The translations under genes were made by a program, and so were the position numbers. Below the pieces are notes generated by a model, which had not been told where the DNA came from, did not search any database, and saw nothing but the letters and a program-made list of their open reading frames with translations. 64,000 nucleotides of DNA from Hymenobacter cyanobacteriorum (GTDB taxonomy: Bacteria > Bacteroidota > Bacteroidia > Cytophagales > Hymenobacteraceae). The DNA lies in contig NZ_JALBGC010000003.1 in assembly GCF_022631375.1 (NCBI RefSeq), positions 186,001 through 250,000 of the forward strand. Direction: 5' to 3'. The stretch's first letter is position 1, and each line of letters begins with the position of its first letter. This document shows positions 7,992 through 16,581 of the stretch, piece by piece.

Positions 7992-9341
7992 ATGCCATAC
8001 GCTATTCTTCTCGTCAGCAAGCTTACCACCCCGGGCATGGCCACCAGCGCCACCCAGCACAACTACCGGCTGGAGGAGACGCCGAACGCGGACCCGGCCC
8101 AAACCTGGCGCAACATGGACTACGTGAACTTCGAGCGTCGCCCTTACCTGGACTTGGCCAACGAGCGCCTGGCAGAAATCAACCTGGTACCGCGGCGGCG
8201 GGACGCGGTGCGCCTCGTGGAGCTGGTGCTCACGGCCAGCGCCGACGGCTTCCCGCGCGGCGCCGATGGGCGGGTACCTGACCTGTTCGACTCGCCCTGG
8301 CTAAAGGATAATTTCAAGTTCGTGGAGAAGCAGTTTGGGGCGAAGAACGTGGTCGGCTTCATGCTGCACCAAGACGAAATCACCCCGCACCTGCACGTGC
8401 TCGTCGTGCCCATTACCTCCGATGGCCGGCTCAGTTGCCGAGACGTGTTCAGCCCGGCCCGCCTGCACCAGCTGCAAACCGACTACGCCGAAGCGATGGC
8501 CCCCCACGGGCTGGCGCGGGGCATTAAGTACAGCACGGCCAAACACGAAGACGTGCGCCGGTACCACGGAGCCCAGCAGATGAGCAAGGAGCAGCTGACA
8601 GAGTTGGCCCGGCCCCTAGTCATCGCGCCGTATCAACTACCGGTTCCGCCCGAGCGCATGACCATGGAGCAGTACCGCCAAGAATCCCAAGCCGCGTTCA
8701 ACTCTCAATTAGCCCGGCTGCAGGCCCAGACCAACCAGAAGATTGGGCAGCTGGCCACCGTGGCGACGGCCAACGCCTACGAGCGGGAGCGGGCCCGGGT
8801 GCTGGAGAAGCGTCTGGCCAGCAGCCAGAACTTGGTGGTGGAGACCCACGCGGAACTGACCACCCAAAAAGGTACCCTTACCGCACAAGTGCAACAGCTT
8901 CAACAGGAGTTGTCCACCCGAACCGCCGAACTAGCGGAGCAGAAAGCCCTGACGACTAAGGCACACCTGAATCATCTACGCGCGGTCATGAAGCACTTGC
9001 AAGGGGAACCGTTGTCAGAGAAGCTGACGGCCTGGGGGCAGGGGCAGCGCCAGACGCACCAGGCCGGCATCGAGCGCGGGTTGGCCAAGCAGTTGCTCAA
9101 GCCAATCGAGCAGGTGGCGGACATGGTTCCTGTACTCCTCAAAAACAGCTACGTGCTGGAAGTCATCAGCCCCGAGAAATTCACCCTGACCCACGAGAAG
9201 AACGGCATGCGCTTCAGCAGTGACGAGCTGCGGCCCAATGGGCGGGACTTTTTGGAGCAGCTTCGAGAGGCAGTGGGGAAAAGAAAGGCACAGGAGCGGG
9301 CGGGCCAAGCACCGAACCGGGATGGCGGTATTGAACTGTAA
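7992..9341 (+). CDS. MobV-family relaxase (Mob/Pre)
   Basis: DNA relaxase that would nick oriT and lead plasmid or element transfer. The product is 449 residues from ATG 7,992; an in-frame start at 7,812 would run through the oriT-like repeats and is rejected. The N-terminal half is the Mob/Pre domain: an early Y-rich HNYRLEETPN segment, N42MDYVNFERR, and the metal-binding histidine motif HQDEITPHLH at about 126-135. The C-terminal half (about 215-380) is a long Gln/Ala-rich coiled coil, common in this family. It needs a conjugation apparatus in trans, because no mating-pair genes are present, so the element is mobilisable rather than self-conjugative. Confidence 0.9.
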   Translation: MPYAILLVSKLTTPGMATSATQHNYRLEETPNADPAQTWRNMDYVNFERRPYLDLANERLAEINLVPRRRDAVRLVELVLTASADGFPRGADGRVPDLFDSPWLKDNFKFVEKQFGAKNVVGFMLHQDEITPHLHVLVVPITSDGRLSCRDVFSPARLHQLQTDYAEAMAPHGLARGIKYSTAKHEDVRRYHGAQQMSKEQLTELARPLVIAPYQLPVPPERMTMEQYRQESQAAFNSQLARLQAQTNQKIGQLATVATANAYERERARVLEKRLASSQNLVVETHAELTTQKGTLTAQVQQLQQELSTRTAELAEQKALTTKAHLNHLRAVMKHLQGEPLSEKLTAWGQGQRQTHQAGIERGLAKQLLKPIEQVADMVPVLLKNSYVLEVISPEKFTLTHEKNGMRFSSDELRPNGRDFLEQLREAVGKRKAQERAGQAPNRDGGIEL

Positions 9342-9358
9342 GCTTCGCTATTAATCAG

Positions 9359-10231
9359 ATGGGAAACTCATTGGACTTGCGAAGGATGCTTGCTTACCGA
9401 GAGGAGGAACGCATAGCAGCAGCTGAGAAAGCAGGTGCTCGAAAGCGAGCATATCGAGAAGAACGAACCATATACTATGAGGGGTTTAACGGATACTTTG
9501 CTTGGATAATTGCCAGAATACCTCTTTTCAAGCGTCATGATGCATTCGATATACACTTGCATGGGTATGGAATTCCGCTAAAGCTTTATGAAGTAGCCGC
9601 CTATTTAGAGGAATTAACGGGTGAAAGGTTTGAAGCAATCTTCGGGTTCAAAGCAGCCAGACAAGACTATCAGTACTTAGATGACTTAATAACGCTTGGG
9701 CTACAAAGGCTGGGCACCGAAGTAAATGATGTCGGCATCGACTGGAACAACGTCAGCCGGGCTCAATCTTGGCTAGCCGAACAGATAGCCAACTTTAAAA
9801 CGGCTCACGCTGCGGCCCCCTTTATGGCCGCTGATGCAAGCCAGAAAGCACCTTTTGCTCTGCAGCCGAATACGTCGAGTTACTGGCCATGGGCTCCCTT
9901 ATTTGGCAATCGAATCTCCTCTGACCGGTTTTATCAGTTCCTCGAAGAATGCGGTTTATTAAACAGCGATGGGAGTCTCACGCCACTTGGCAAAGGTGAC
10001 GAACTCGGTAAAGCCAGAAGGGCTCCGTGGGTCGGAACTTTACAAGCATTGATAGCTGCCAAAATTCTTGACCCGAACGTAGCAGCCATTTGTCGCGCAT
10101 TAGCTGCACCAAGCGGCAGGTTACAAGTAACATTAGCAGAGAATACTTTACTGAATCCCAGCGACAAAGCAAGCACTTACCAGCAGGTAGCGGAAGGAAA
10201 GCTACGTGAATTGGGGTTGCTGCGGAACTGA
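9359..10231 (+). CDS. Hypothetical protein downstream of the relaxase
   Basis: A 290-residue protein starting 17 bases after the relaxase stop, so probably co-transcribed with it. The N-terminus (about 8-40) is a charged helix rich in Glu/Arg. The middle has an aromatic FNGYFAWIIARIPLFKRHDAFDIHLHGYG segment. The C-terminal ~100 residues (RFYQFLEECGLL...WVGTLQALIAAKIL...LLNPSDKASTYQQVAEGKLREL) have a layout reminiscent of an RteC-type C-terminus, but the similarity is too weak to assign. More AT-rich than the relaxase. No signal peptide or membrane helix. Function unknown. Confidence 0.6.
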   Translation: MGNSLDLRRMLAYREEERIAAAEKAGARKRAYREERTIYYEGFNGYFAWIIARIPLFKRHDAFDIHLHGYGIPLKLYEVAAYLEELTGERFEAIFGFKAARQDYQYLDDLITLGLQRLGTEVNDVGIDWNNVSRAQSWLAEQIANFKTAHAAAPFMAADASQKAPFALQPNTSSYWPWAPLFGNRISSDRFYQFLEECGLLNSDGSLTPLGKGDELGKARRAPWVGTLQALIAAKILDPNVAAICRALAAPSGRLQVTLAENTLLNPSDKASTYQQVAEGKLRELGLLRN

Positions 10232-10319
10232 GTTTTTTCTGCGCCGCTGGTTTACGCACAATCTCTATCGGCTCTTTGTGCCACGCTGACCGGCTCACTT
10301 CTCCGGTAGCGTTGCGAAC

Positions 10320-10646
10320 GTGCTAGCAACCATCATCACCCAGGGCGTGGGCTATCCGCAACTGCTCGATGACCTACGGGCTATCATCCGCCACGAAGTC
10401 GGCCTGGCCCAGGTGTCGGGCGCCTCATCTGCGACAGAGGCTGAGCAGGAGTTACTGACCGTGCGCCAGGCCGCGGCGCTACTAGATGTGTGCGTGGCTA
10501 CCATCCACGAGTGGAAGCGCCGTGGCCTGCTGGCCTATACCCGGCTCGGTGGGCGGGTCTATTTGAAGAAGGTAGAGGTGCTCAACGCGGGGACTCGATG
10601 TCGGCGGAGTGAGAAGGTGGGGAGAGAAAGAGTCGGCAATGCTTAA
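10320..10646 (+). CDS. Excisionase-like helix-turn-helix protein (copy 1)
   Basis: A 108-residue DNA-binding protein. Residues about 42-90 form an AlpA/excisionase-type winged HTH: LLTVRQAAALLDVCVATIHEWKRRGLLAYTRLGGRVYLKK, with the typical 'R/K-GGR-Y.K..V' wing. The short N-terminal helix (TIITQGVGYPQLLDDLRAIIRHEV) is shared with the gene at 11,587. The start is GTG at 10,320. Likely a recombination directionality factor or transcription regulator; which of the several small HTH proteins does which job cannot be told from sequence. It ends one base before the convergent repressor gene's stop. Confidence 0.75.
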   Translation: MLATIITQGVGYPQLLDDLRAIIRHEVGLAQVSGASSATEAEQELLTVRQAAALLDVCVATIHEWKRRGLLAYTRLGGRVYLKKVEVLNAGTRCRRSEKVGRERVGNA

Positions 10647-11198
10647 TTACTCTTCAGTTTTTTGTGGCGTTTCAGTTTTTCTCGAACCTATAGTATTGTG
10701 CTCTGATGGCCCAGACAGTATGCGCCCCATAAGTGCCACTCCTTCTGTATCAAGAATCCTATTGAGAACGTCTTTAATTCGTTTCGCTACTTCTGGGCTA
10801 CTGGTGCTTGCTGCTACTTCAGCTATTTCTTTGATAGCAGTTTCTTGAGCCAGAAGCCTTTTATCAACTTCGCTGTATTCGGCTGATTTTTCGCGCAGTG
10901 TTTCGGGTGAGACATATAAACCTGAAAAATCACCCGACCCCATATAATCCTCCCAAGCAGCTTTGAGCATCGTCCCCCTACCCATGACAAGCCAATCTAT
11001 ACGCACTTGTGGGAATGCATTAATGATTTTCTGAAGTGCGGAAAAAGATGGAGAACTTTGGCGAGTGCCTACAATCTCTCCAAGACTCTGGTTACTGATG
11101 CCTACTGCTTTTGCGAATGCTGATTTATTGCCCTTACTAAACTCATTAATCATTTTAGCAATTCGCTCATTTACAGATGATTGTTTCATATTATTCAA
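10647..11198 (-). CDS. XRE-type phage repressor (cI-like)
   Basis: A 183-residue protein with an N-terminal helix-turn-helix (about 8-60): NERIAKMINEFSKGNKSAFAKAVGISNQSLGEIVGTRQSSPSF, the pattern of Bacteroidota phage repressors, followed by INAFPQVRIDWLVMGRGTML. The C-terminal half (SPETLREKSAEYSEVDKRLLAQETAIKEIAE...) is predicted helical, probably an oligomerisation region; no S24 peptidase domain is present. It diverges from a small Cro-like gene across a 107-bp operator region rich in repeats, so it is the likely lysogeny-maintenance repressor. Start ATG 11,198 or 11,189. Confidence 0.8.
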   Translation of the reverse strand: MNNMKQSSVNERIAKMINEFSKGNKSAFAKAVGISNQSLGEIVGTRQSSPSFSALQKIINAFPQVRIDWLVMGRGTMLKAAWEDYMGSGDFSGLYVSPETLREKSAEYSEVDKRLLAQETAIKEIAEVAASTSSPEVAKRIKDVLNRILDTEGVALMGRILSGPSEHNTIGSRKTETPQKTEE

Positions 11199-11278
11199 AG
11201 ATTAGTTGATTTTATTACGGTTTTGTTGGCATTTTCGTAAACTAATCCGTAAACTTGCAGTGTTAGACATTCAAAGAT
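11193..11278. promoter_or_regulatory. Divergent operator region between repressor and Cro-like genes
   Basis: The gap between the divergent regulators contains a direct repeat attcaaagat (11,193-11,202 and 11,269-11,278), an inverted repeat gattagtt/aactaatc (11,200-11,207 and 11,240-11,247), and repeated CGTAAACT units (11,236-11,243 and 11,248-11,255) with an inverted TTACGG at 11,215-11,220. This density suggests several repressor operators, as in lambdoid switches. Binding is inferred. Confidence 0.55.
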
Positions 11279-11305
11279 GTACAAGTATAAACAAATGTAG
11301 GAGAA

Positions 11306-11509
11306 ATGGAAGCAAAAACCAGCATTAGTAGTTTACTTGCCCCTGGTGACATTGGAGGTATTGCCAAAAAACTAGGCATCTCAACCACTGCTGCTAGTGC
11401 CGCAATTCGCCGGGCCAACCCAGGACACCCAGCCGTGAGAGAAGCTCTCAGACTTGCTGAGGCAAGTGGCGCTATAGCTGCGGCCCAGACACTTGCGAAC
11501 CTGGGTTAA
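11306..11509 (+). CDS. Small Cro-like DNA-binding protein
   Basis: A 67-residue protein with a central helix-turn-helix, DIGGIAKKLGISTTAASAAIRRANPGHPAVREAL, arranged divergently from the XRE repressor. Its ATG is preceded by a clear Shine-Dalgarno-like taggaga, unusual among the window's genes and in keeping with a phage origin. By position it is the Cro counterpart, the first gene of the lytic/excision transcript running rightwards through the small HTH genes and the replication genes. Confidence 0.65.
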   Translation: MEAKTSISSLLAPGDIGGIAKKLGISTTAASAAIRRANPGHPAVREALRLAEASGAIAAAQTLANLG

Positions 11510-11586
11510 TCCTAGTAAAACAGCTACACAGTCAAATACTTACTGACCTATCAAAAGGCCAGGCCACCCCCCTATTGCCTTTTCTA

Positions 11587-11892
11587 ATGGCTGTCATCAT
11601 TACCCAAGGCGTCGAATACCAACAGTTGCTGGATGACTTGCGCGCGCTCATTCGCCATGAGATGAGCCAGTCCTTGCCCGCAGTCGCTACGGCACCAGTA
11701 GCTGACGAGCTACTCACGGTGCTGCAGGCAGCGACGCTACTAGACGTGTGCGTGGCCACTGTGCACGAGTGGAAGCGCCGCGGGCTACTGGCGTACACCA
11801 AATTAGGCGGCCGCGCTTACCTCAAGCGCTCAGATGTATTAAGTGCTGGAACAAGCCAGAAGCGTAGTCAAAAGACTGCCCGCAGTAAGTAA
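11587..11892 (+). CDS. Excisionase-like helix-turn-helix protein (copy 2)
   Basis: A 101-residue paralogue of the gene at 10,320: MAVIITQGVEYQQLLDDLRALIRHEM at the N-terminus and ELLTVLQAATLLDVCVATVHEWKRRGLLAYTKLGGRAYLKRSDV as the winged HTH. The C-terminus is very basic (QKRSQKTARSK). Two nearly full copies plus the remnant at 3,856 show repeated duplication in this element. Likely a directionality factor or regulator. The in-frame ATG at 11,575 is less likely as a start because homology begins at 11,587. Confidence 0.75.
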   Translation: MAVIITQGVEYQQLLDDLRALIRHEMSQSLPAVATAPVADELLTVLQAATLLDVCVATVHEWKRRGLLAYTKLGGRAYLKRSDVLSAGTSQKRSQKTARSK

Positions 11893-11907
11893 CTCATTTC
11901 TATCACC

Positions 11908-12162
11908 ATGCTACGCATCATATACCCTGACGGCAGCATCGCAGAGGCGGAAGGTGCCGAGTCCGAACAACATCTGCTCGATGATGCCAGCAAGCGCCAG
12001 GCCTATACAGTCAAAGGGCTGGCCAATAGGCTGAACATAAGCGAGCGCGGAGCATACGACCTCGTGCGCAACGGCGAAATCCGCTACGTCTGCGCCGGCA
12101 AAAAGAACTACCGCATTTCTGAGCTGGCCGTCCGCGAATACATGGGCGACATCAAGTCATAA
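11908..12162 (+). CDS. Small HTH protein, tandem paralogue A
   Basis: An 84-residue protein ending in an excisionase-type HTH: YTVKGLANRLNISERGAYDLVRNGEIRYVCAGKKNYRISELAVREYMGD. The next gene has the same C-terminal domain (LAARLGISTRTAYDLIRNGKI...CGKKNYRISERAVRR), so the two are a local duplication. The N-terminal ~30 residues (MLRIIYPDGSIAEAEGAESEQ) form an acidic beta-like segment seen in similar phage proteins. Probably a transcription or recombination regulator. Confidence 0.65.
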   Translation: MLRIIYPDGSIAEAEGAESEQHLLDDASKRQAYTVKGLANRLNISERGAYDLVRNGEIRYVCAGKKNYRISELAVREYMGDIKS

Positions 12163-12183
12163 ACAACTAGCTACTCCAAATAC

Positions 12184-12507
12184 ATGGCCGACTCTACTAA
12201 CCCAATATTAACTGTCACCTTCACCACGGCCAACGGCATGCTGGCCTTCGAGGACCGCGACGCCACGCTGCGGCTGCTGGAATACGACATCAAGGCTAAG
12301 CGCGACGCCGAGGCCGAACAAGCCCAGCTTTCCAAAGCCTACGACGTCACGGCGCTGGCCGCTCGCCTCGGCATTAGCACCCGCACCGCCTACGACCTAA
12401 TTCGAAACGGCAAAATCGGCTACTGCCTCTGCGGCAAAAAGAACTACCGCATTAGCGAGCGGGCCGTTCGCCGTCACGAAGACGGACTACCCCCGCTGCC
12501 CACCTGA
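12184..12507 (+). CDS. Small HTH protein, tandem paralogue B
   Basis: A 107-residue paralogue of the preceding gene, 21 bases downstream. An N-terminal beta-like segment (LTVTFTTANGMLAFED) and a charged helix precede the HTH, YDVTALAARLGISTRTAYDLIRNGKIGYCLCGKKNYRISERAV. The GKKNYRIS wing is identical to paralogue A. Same rightward transcript as the Cro-like gene. Specific role unknown. Confidence 0.65.
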   Translation: MADSTNPILTVTFTTANGMLAFEDRDATLRLLEYDIKAKRDAEAEQAQLSKAYDVTALAARLGISTRTAYDLIRNGKIGYCLCGKKNYRISERAVRRHEDGLPPLPT

Positions 12508-12599
12508 TAGCCCTCATTTTCTGGGATTTATACCGGCCGATTTACTCAGCCCTGGCCACGCCTTTGCCTTCATTTTTCACCCTTCAATACATCAATCTC

Positions 12600-13073
12600 A
12601 TGGATGCTAAGACCCCCACCCTAGCCGACATCGCAGCCGCCCAGGCTGCCAATCCCTTGTTCGCCTACGACCGCGGCCACGAGCAGCGCACTCTTGTGCG
12701 GCTGCAGCGTATTTACGCGGCCAAGCTGGCGCAGATGGAGGCTTTCCTTTCGTTCTTCGACGAAGGCCAGCCCGACATTGTGCTGCGCAGCGCTTCTCAG
12801 GAACTGGCCTTGCGCTTGCCCGCTTGCCCGCAGATAAGCGAAATCTACAGCGGTCTGCGCGATGCCTTGGCTGATGAACTGCGCAACCTGGAAAAGGAAA
12901 TTGTGGCTGCTCATCTCGACATCGAGCGTGACCAGCGCAAGACTGAAAAATACAAATACAGCGAGCCCGCTCACTTGGCAATCATCCGCGCATTATGTGC
13001 GCCAGCGGGTGCTACCATGGCAGCTTTAGTGACGTCTCTCGCTGCTGAATCTCCTGTTTCCAATGCAGCATAG
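12600..13073 (+). CDS. Hypothetical protein of the replication block
   Basis: A 157-residue protein from ATG 12,600, all-helical by composition, with a heptad-like stretch DALADELRNLEKEIVAAHLDIERDQRKTEKYKY. No recognised motif, signal or membrane segment. It overlaps the next gene by 11 bases, implying translational coupling. Possibly a helicase-loading or single-strand-binding accessory by position, but nothing in the sequence shows it. Confidence 0.55.
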   Translation: MDAKTPTLADIAAAQAANPLFAYDRGHEQRTLVRLQRIYAAKLAQMEAFLSFFDEGQPDIVLRSASQELALRLPACPQISEIYSGLRDALADELRNLEKEIVAAHLDIERDQRKTEKYKYSEPAHLAIIRALCAPAGATMAALVTSLAAESPVSNAA

Positions 13074-13485
13074 CGTGGCCAGTTTCTCGAAAACGATAGG
13101 CCGCCGGCTGCGCCAAGCCGCCCAGGCTGGGGCCAATATCCAAGGCCAGCAAATGATTGCTTTGGCCGACGGCCGCAAACTGTGGGCTACCCGTGTACCC
13201 CGGCGTGAATGGCCCGACCTGCAGCCTGGCCATAAATTACTGCTGGTGCGCTCCTCGCGGAAGCACTTGCCTGACCACACCGGCATCGAAATGGCCACCG
13301 TGCTGGGCAATCACGCCGGCGTCGAGTCGCTGGCCCTGGCGTGGGGCTGGCGGCCCGATGGCGAAGCTGATGACCGCCCCGCCACCGTGCTCTATTACCA
13401 TGATATGGCCACCATCCTGCGCTACGAACTGCGTGACACTGGCTGCCCCGACGTGGTGGCCACCATCCTCCCAACCCCGAACTGA
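13063..13485 (+). CDS. Hypothetical protein of the replication block
   Basis: A 140-residue basic protein (MQHSVASFSKTIGRRLRQAAQAG...) with beta-rich segments: KLWATRVPRREWPDLQPGHK, then ALAWGWRPD and TVLYYHDMATILRYEL. It overlaps the preceding gene by 11 bases and precedes the VirE-N gene by 19. Not recognised. The compact alpha/beta composition and position suggest an accessory to the downstream primase-helicase. Confidence 0.55.
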   Translation: MQHSVASFSKTIGRRLRQAAQAGANIQGQQMIALADGRKLWATRVPRREWPDLQPGHKLLLVRSSRKHLPDHTGIEMATVLGNHAGVESLALAWGWRPDGEADDRPATVLYYHDMATILRYELRDTGCPDVVATILPTPN

Positions 13486-13504
13486 TACCCTGTACCGAAC
13501 TGCT

Positions 13505-14077
13505 ATGCTAGTTTCCTTCTTCCCCAAATTAATGAATCCCGAGCCCACCGCGGCGCTCCACTTAGCTGAGCTGCTGGCTGGCATCCGGGACGGGCGCTGG
13601 GCCGAGCAGGTGTTGGCCGTGCGCGCGCTGTCCGCCAGCAGCACGGCGTACAGCGAGGCAAAACGAAGCCTGCCTTGCTTCACGCCTTCCGGTACCTTCG
13701 AACGACGCACCCCGGCCGGGCTGCTCCAGCACTCGGGCATCGTGGGCCTGGACCTCGACGCCAGGCAAAACCCGGGCGTCGACCTGTCTGCCGTCAAAGT
13801 GCTGCTGGCTGCTGACCCCTCTACCTACGCCTGCTTTGCCAGCGCTGGCGGTGAAGGGCTGTGCGCGCTGGTGCGCATCCCCGCCGATAATCACGCCAGC
13901 AGCTTCCGCAGCCTCAAAGCCTATTATCACCAGGCCTATGGCTTAGTAGTGGATGACCTCAACGACGTGAGCCGCCTGCGCTTCGTGAGCTACGACCCCG
14001 CGCTGTACCTGAACGAGGAGGCGGAGCTCCTCACACCCACGCCAGTGCAGGCTACCACTCTTTCTACATCGAACTAA
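13505..14077 (+). CDS. Stand-alone BT4734/VirE-N domain protein
   Basis: A 190-residue protein consisting of just the BT4734-like VirE N-terminal domain, normally fused to a primase-helicase: MLVSFFPKLMNPEP, GIRDGRWAEQVLAVRAL, LQHSGIVGLDLDARQNPGVDL, CFASAGGEGLCALVRIP, DVSRLRFVSYDPALYLNEEAE. Nearly every conserved block recurs in the N-terminal ~185 residues of the next gene, so this is a tandem duplication of that domain. The stop overlaps the next start (TAATG), indicating coupled translation. It may be a regulator or second primase subunit, or a recombination by-product that has stayed open. Confidence 0.75.
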   Translation: MLVSFFPKLMNPEPTAALHLAELLAGIRDGRWAEQVLAVRALSASSTAYSEAKRSLPCFTPSGTFERRTPAGLLQHSGIVGLDLDARQNPGVDLSAVKVLLAADPSTYACFASAGGEGLCALVRIPADNHASSFRSLKAYYHQAYGLVVDDLNDVSRLRFVSYDPALYLNEEAELLTPTPVQATTLSTSN

Positions 14078-16581
14078 TGGTTATGCCTGACGCTGCTATG
14101 CTGGTTTCTTACTTCCCCAACTCGCTAAAGCCTAAGTTACCGGAAGCCCTGCCGCTGCCCGAGCTTCTGGCCGGCGTGCGGGATGGGCGCTGGGCAGAGC
14201 AGGTACAGGCCGTGCGCGCGCTAGACCCAGCCAGCACGGACTATACTAGTGCGAAACGGGGGCTGCCGAGCTTCACCGCTTCAGGCACTTTCAAACAGCG
14301 TAGTGTGGCCGGCCTGCTTCAGCATTCGGGGTTTCTCTGTCTCGACATCGATGCCAAGACCAACCCAGGTGTTGACCTAGCCGCGGCCCGCCGGAGGGTA
14401 GAAGCCGACTCCTACACTTTCGCATGTTTCGCCAGCGCCGGCGGGCTGGGCTGGGCTAGTGTGATACCGGTGCCGGTGGATGACCACAAGGGCAGCTTCC
14501 GCGCGCTGGAACGCTACTACCAGCAAGAGTATGGACTGACCGTCGACCCTGCCTGTAGCGACGTGAGCCGCCTGCGCTTCGTCAGCCACGACCCGTCGCT
14601 GTACCTGAACGAGGAGGCCGATACCTTCGAAGAGTCGGAACCTGAACCTGCAAAGCCAGCCACTACGGTGCCGGCGCGGGCCCGCCCCGCGCGGACTACG
14701 CCTTATAACGAAGACTACGGCCAGCGGGCGCTGGAGCTGGCCTGTGACCGGGTACGGTCCGCGGCCGATGGCACGAAGCGCACCGTGCTCAACACCATGG
14801 CATTCCTGTGCGGCGGCTACATCGGCGCAGGCTTCCTCGGCGAGGCCGAGGCCCAGCGGGCCCTGGAAGCCACCATCAGCAGCCGCGAGGTGGAAGATTT
14901 GCCAGCCGCCTTCAAAACCATTACCATCGCTCTGCGCGACGGCCAGCAAAAGCCTGTGCTACCGCCGTCGCTCCAGCGCATCGTGCGCCAGCAGCAACGT
15001 AACGAAGTGCCGCGCGAAGCCATCGTGCAGAGCCTGAGCGCGAGCACCGGCGCAGCTGCAGAAGCATTGGCCGCTGGCGTTGATTCGGTGCTGGCTGAGC
15101 CCAACCCCACACTGCTTACGTTCTGGAGCGTGAATATGAAGGAGGGCAAAAACGACTACCCCACTACGTACAAACTGCGCATCGAGCGCTACGAGCTGCG
15201 CGAGTGGCTTCGTGGCCAGGGCTTCAGCTTCCGGCCGGCGGGTGCCGGCGGCGCCGTAGAATTTTTGCACTCCGCCCAAAACATCGTGCGGCTCGTCGAG
15301 CGCTACGAATTGAAACAGCATGTACTGGGCTACGTGGAGCAGCTGCCGCCGCGCTTCGATAATATCGAACGGGCCGACCTCTTGGAGGCCGTGCTCGTGC
15401 AAATTCGTGGGCTGTTCGACAAGGAGGCGCTCGACTGCTTGCCGCCGCTGGTGGGCGAGTTCCTGCGCGACACGGCCAGCACCGCCCGCTACTTCTTCCG
15501 CAACTGCTGGGTGGAGGTGACGGCCGACGCCATCGCGCTGCGCCCCTACGACGAGCTGCCCGGCCTTATTTGGCAAAGCCAAGTGCGGCCGCACGACTTC
15601 CGCGAAATCTTTCAGCTCGAAGCCATGAGCTGCCACTTTCATCGGTTCCTCGTCAACATCACCGGCGGCGACCCGCAGCGCCTGGCCCAGTTGCAGCGCG
15701 CGCTCGGCTACCTGCTGCACGGCTATAAAAATGACGCCAGCGCCCGGGTGGTCATCTTCGTCGACCAGGTGGCCACTGCGGGCCAGCCCGCCGGCGGCAC
15801 CGGGAAAAGCCTACTGATTCGGGCCGTGGGCGAAATGATTAAGGTGACCCAGCTGCCGGGCGCGACGTTCCGCTTCGACGATGACTTTCGCTTCGCCCTC
15901 ATCGAAGACGATACACGCATTGCCTACTTCGATGAGTGGGATGGTCGGCGGCTGCCGTTCAAAAAGCTGTTCACCGAGATTACCAGCGACATGGTGGTGA
16001 ACCGGAAGAACAAGCCCCAAGTGGTAGTTCCTTTCGAGCGCAGCCCAAAATTCGCCATCACCACCAACGATATGGTGGGCGGGCAGGGGGCCAGCCACGA
16101 GCGCCGCCGGCTGGAGATTGCCCTGGCCCCACACTACTCCGACCGCTTCACCCCAAAGGATGAGTTCGGGCAAGGTTTCTTCAATCAGGGGTGGGACGAG
16201 ACGGACTACCTCTACTTCTTCAACCTAGCCCTCGGGTGGGTGCAGCAGTACCTGGCCCACGGCCTGATGGCGCTTGACAGCCACGACATCCAAGCCCGGA
16301 AGATGGAGCAGGACACTTCACCCGAGTTCATCGAGTTTGCGCAGGCCGTGCTGCTGCTTGACGGCACCGCCCCCTACGGCAATGTGCTTGATGACAAGCT
16401 ATGGGCTACTGACCTATACCAGCAGTTCACCGAGGAAACGGGCGAAAGCCGTGCACGCTTCACGCTTCGGATTTTTATGAAGTGGATGGAGCGCTTCGGC
16501 TACACGAAGGTGCGCAACACCGTGCGCGGTGACCGCCGCAATCAATTCTATTTCCTTAAACCCCAGGCCCAAGCCGAATAG
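14077..16581 (+). CDS. Primase-helicase: VirE-N domain plus SF3-type helicase
   Basis: An 834-residue replication protein. Residues 8-190 are the BT4734/VirE-N domain. The middle (about 205-330) resembles a PriCT/primase-linker region. The C-terminus is a D5/DUF5906-like SF3 helicase with Walker A GGTGKS near 573-578, Walker B-like RIAYFDEWD near 612-620, a sensor-type FAITTN and the arginine-rich SHERRRLE. It would unwind and help prime replication of the excised element. The start overlaps the upstream stop (TAATG). It is followed at once by a 12-bp inverted repeat and an AT-rich region that could be its origin. Confidence 0.85.
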   Translation: MVMPDAAMLVSYFPNSLKPKLPEALPLPELLAGVRDGRWAEQVQAVRALDPASTDYTSAKRGLPSFTASGTFKQRSVAGLLQHSGFLCLDIDAKTNPGVDLAAARRRVEADSYTFACFASAGGLGWASVIPVPVDDHKGSFRALERYYQQEYGLTVDPACSDVSRLRFVSHDPSLYLNEEADTFEESEPEPAKPATTVPARARPARTTPYNEDYGQRALELACDRVRSAADGTKRTVLNTMAFLCGGYIGAGFLGEAEAQRALEATISSREVEDLPAAFKTITIALRDGQQKPVLPPSLQRIVRQQQRNEVPREAIVQSLSASTGAAAEALAAGVDSVLAEPNPTLLTFWSVNMKEGKNDYPTTYKLRIERYELREWLRGQGFSFRPAGAGGAVEFLHSAQNIVRLVERYELKQHVLGYVEQLPPRFDNIERADLLEAVLVQIRGLFDKEALDCLPPLVGEFLRDTASTARYFFRNCWVEVTADAIALRPYDELPGLIWQSQVRPHDFREIFQLEAMSCHFHRFLVNITGGDPQRLAQLQRALGYLLHGYKNDASARVVIFVDQVATAGQPAGGTGKSLLIRAVGEMIKVTQLPGATFRFDDDFRFALIEDDTRIAYFDEWDGRRLPFKKLFTEITSDMVVNRKNKPQVVVPFERSPKFAITTNDMVGGQGASHERRRLEIALAPHYSDRFTPKDEFGQGFFNQGWDETDYLYFFNLALGWVQQYLAHGLMALDSHDIQARKMEQDTSPEFIEFAQAVLLLDGTAPYGNVLDDKLWATDLYQQFTEETGESRARFTLRIFMKWMERFGYTKVRNTVRGDRRNQFYFLKPQAQAE

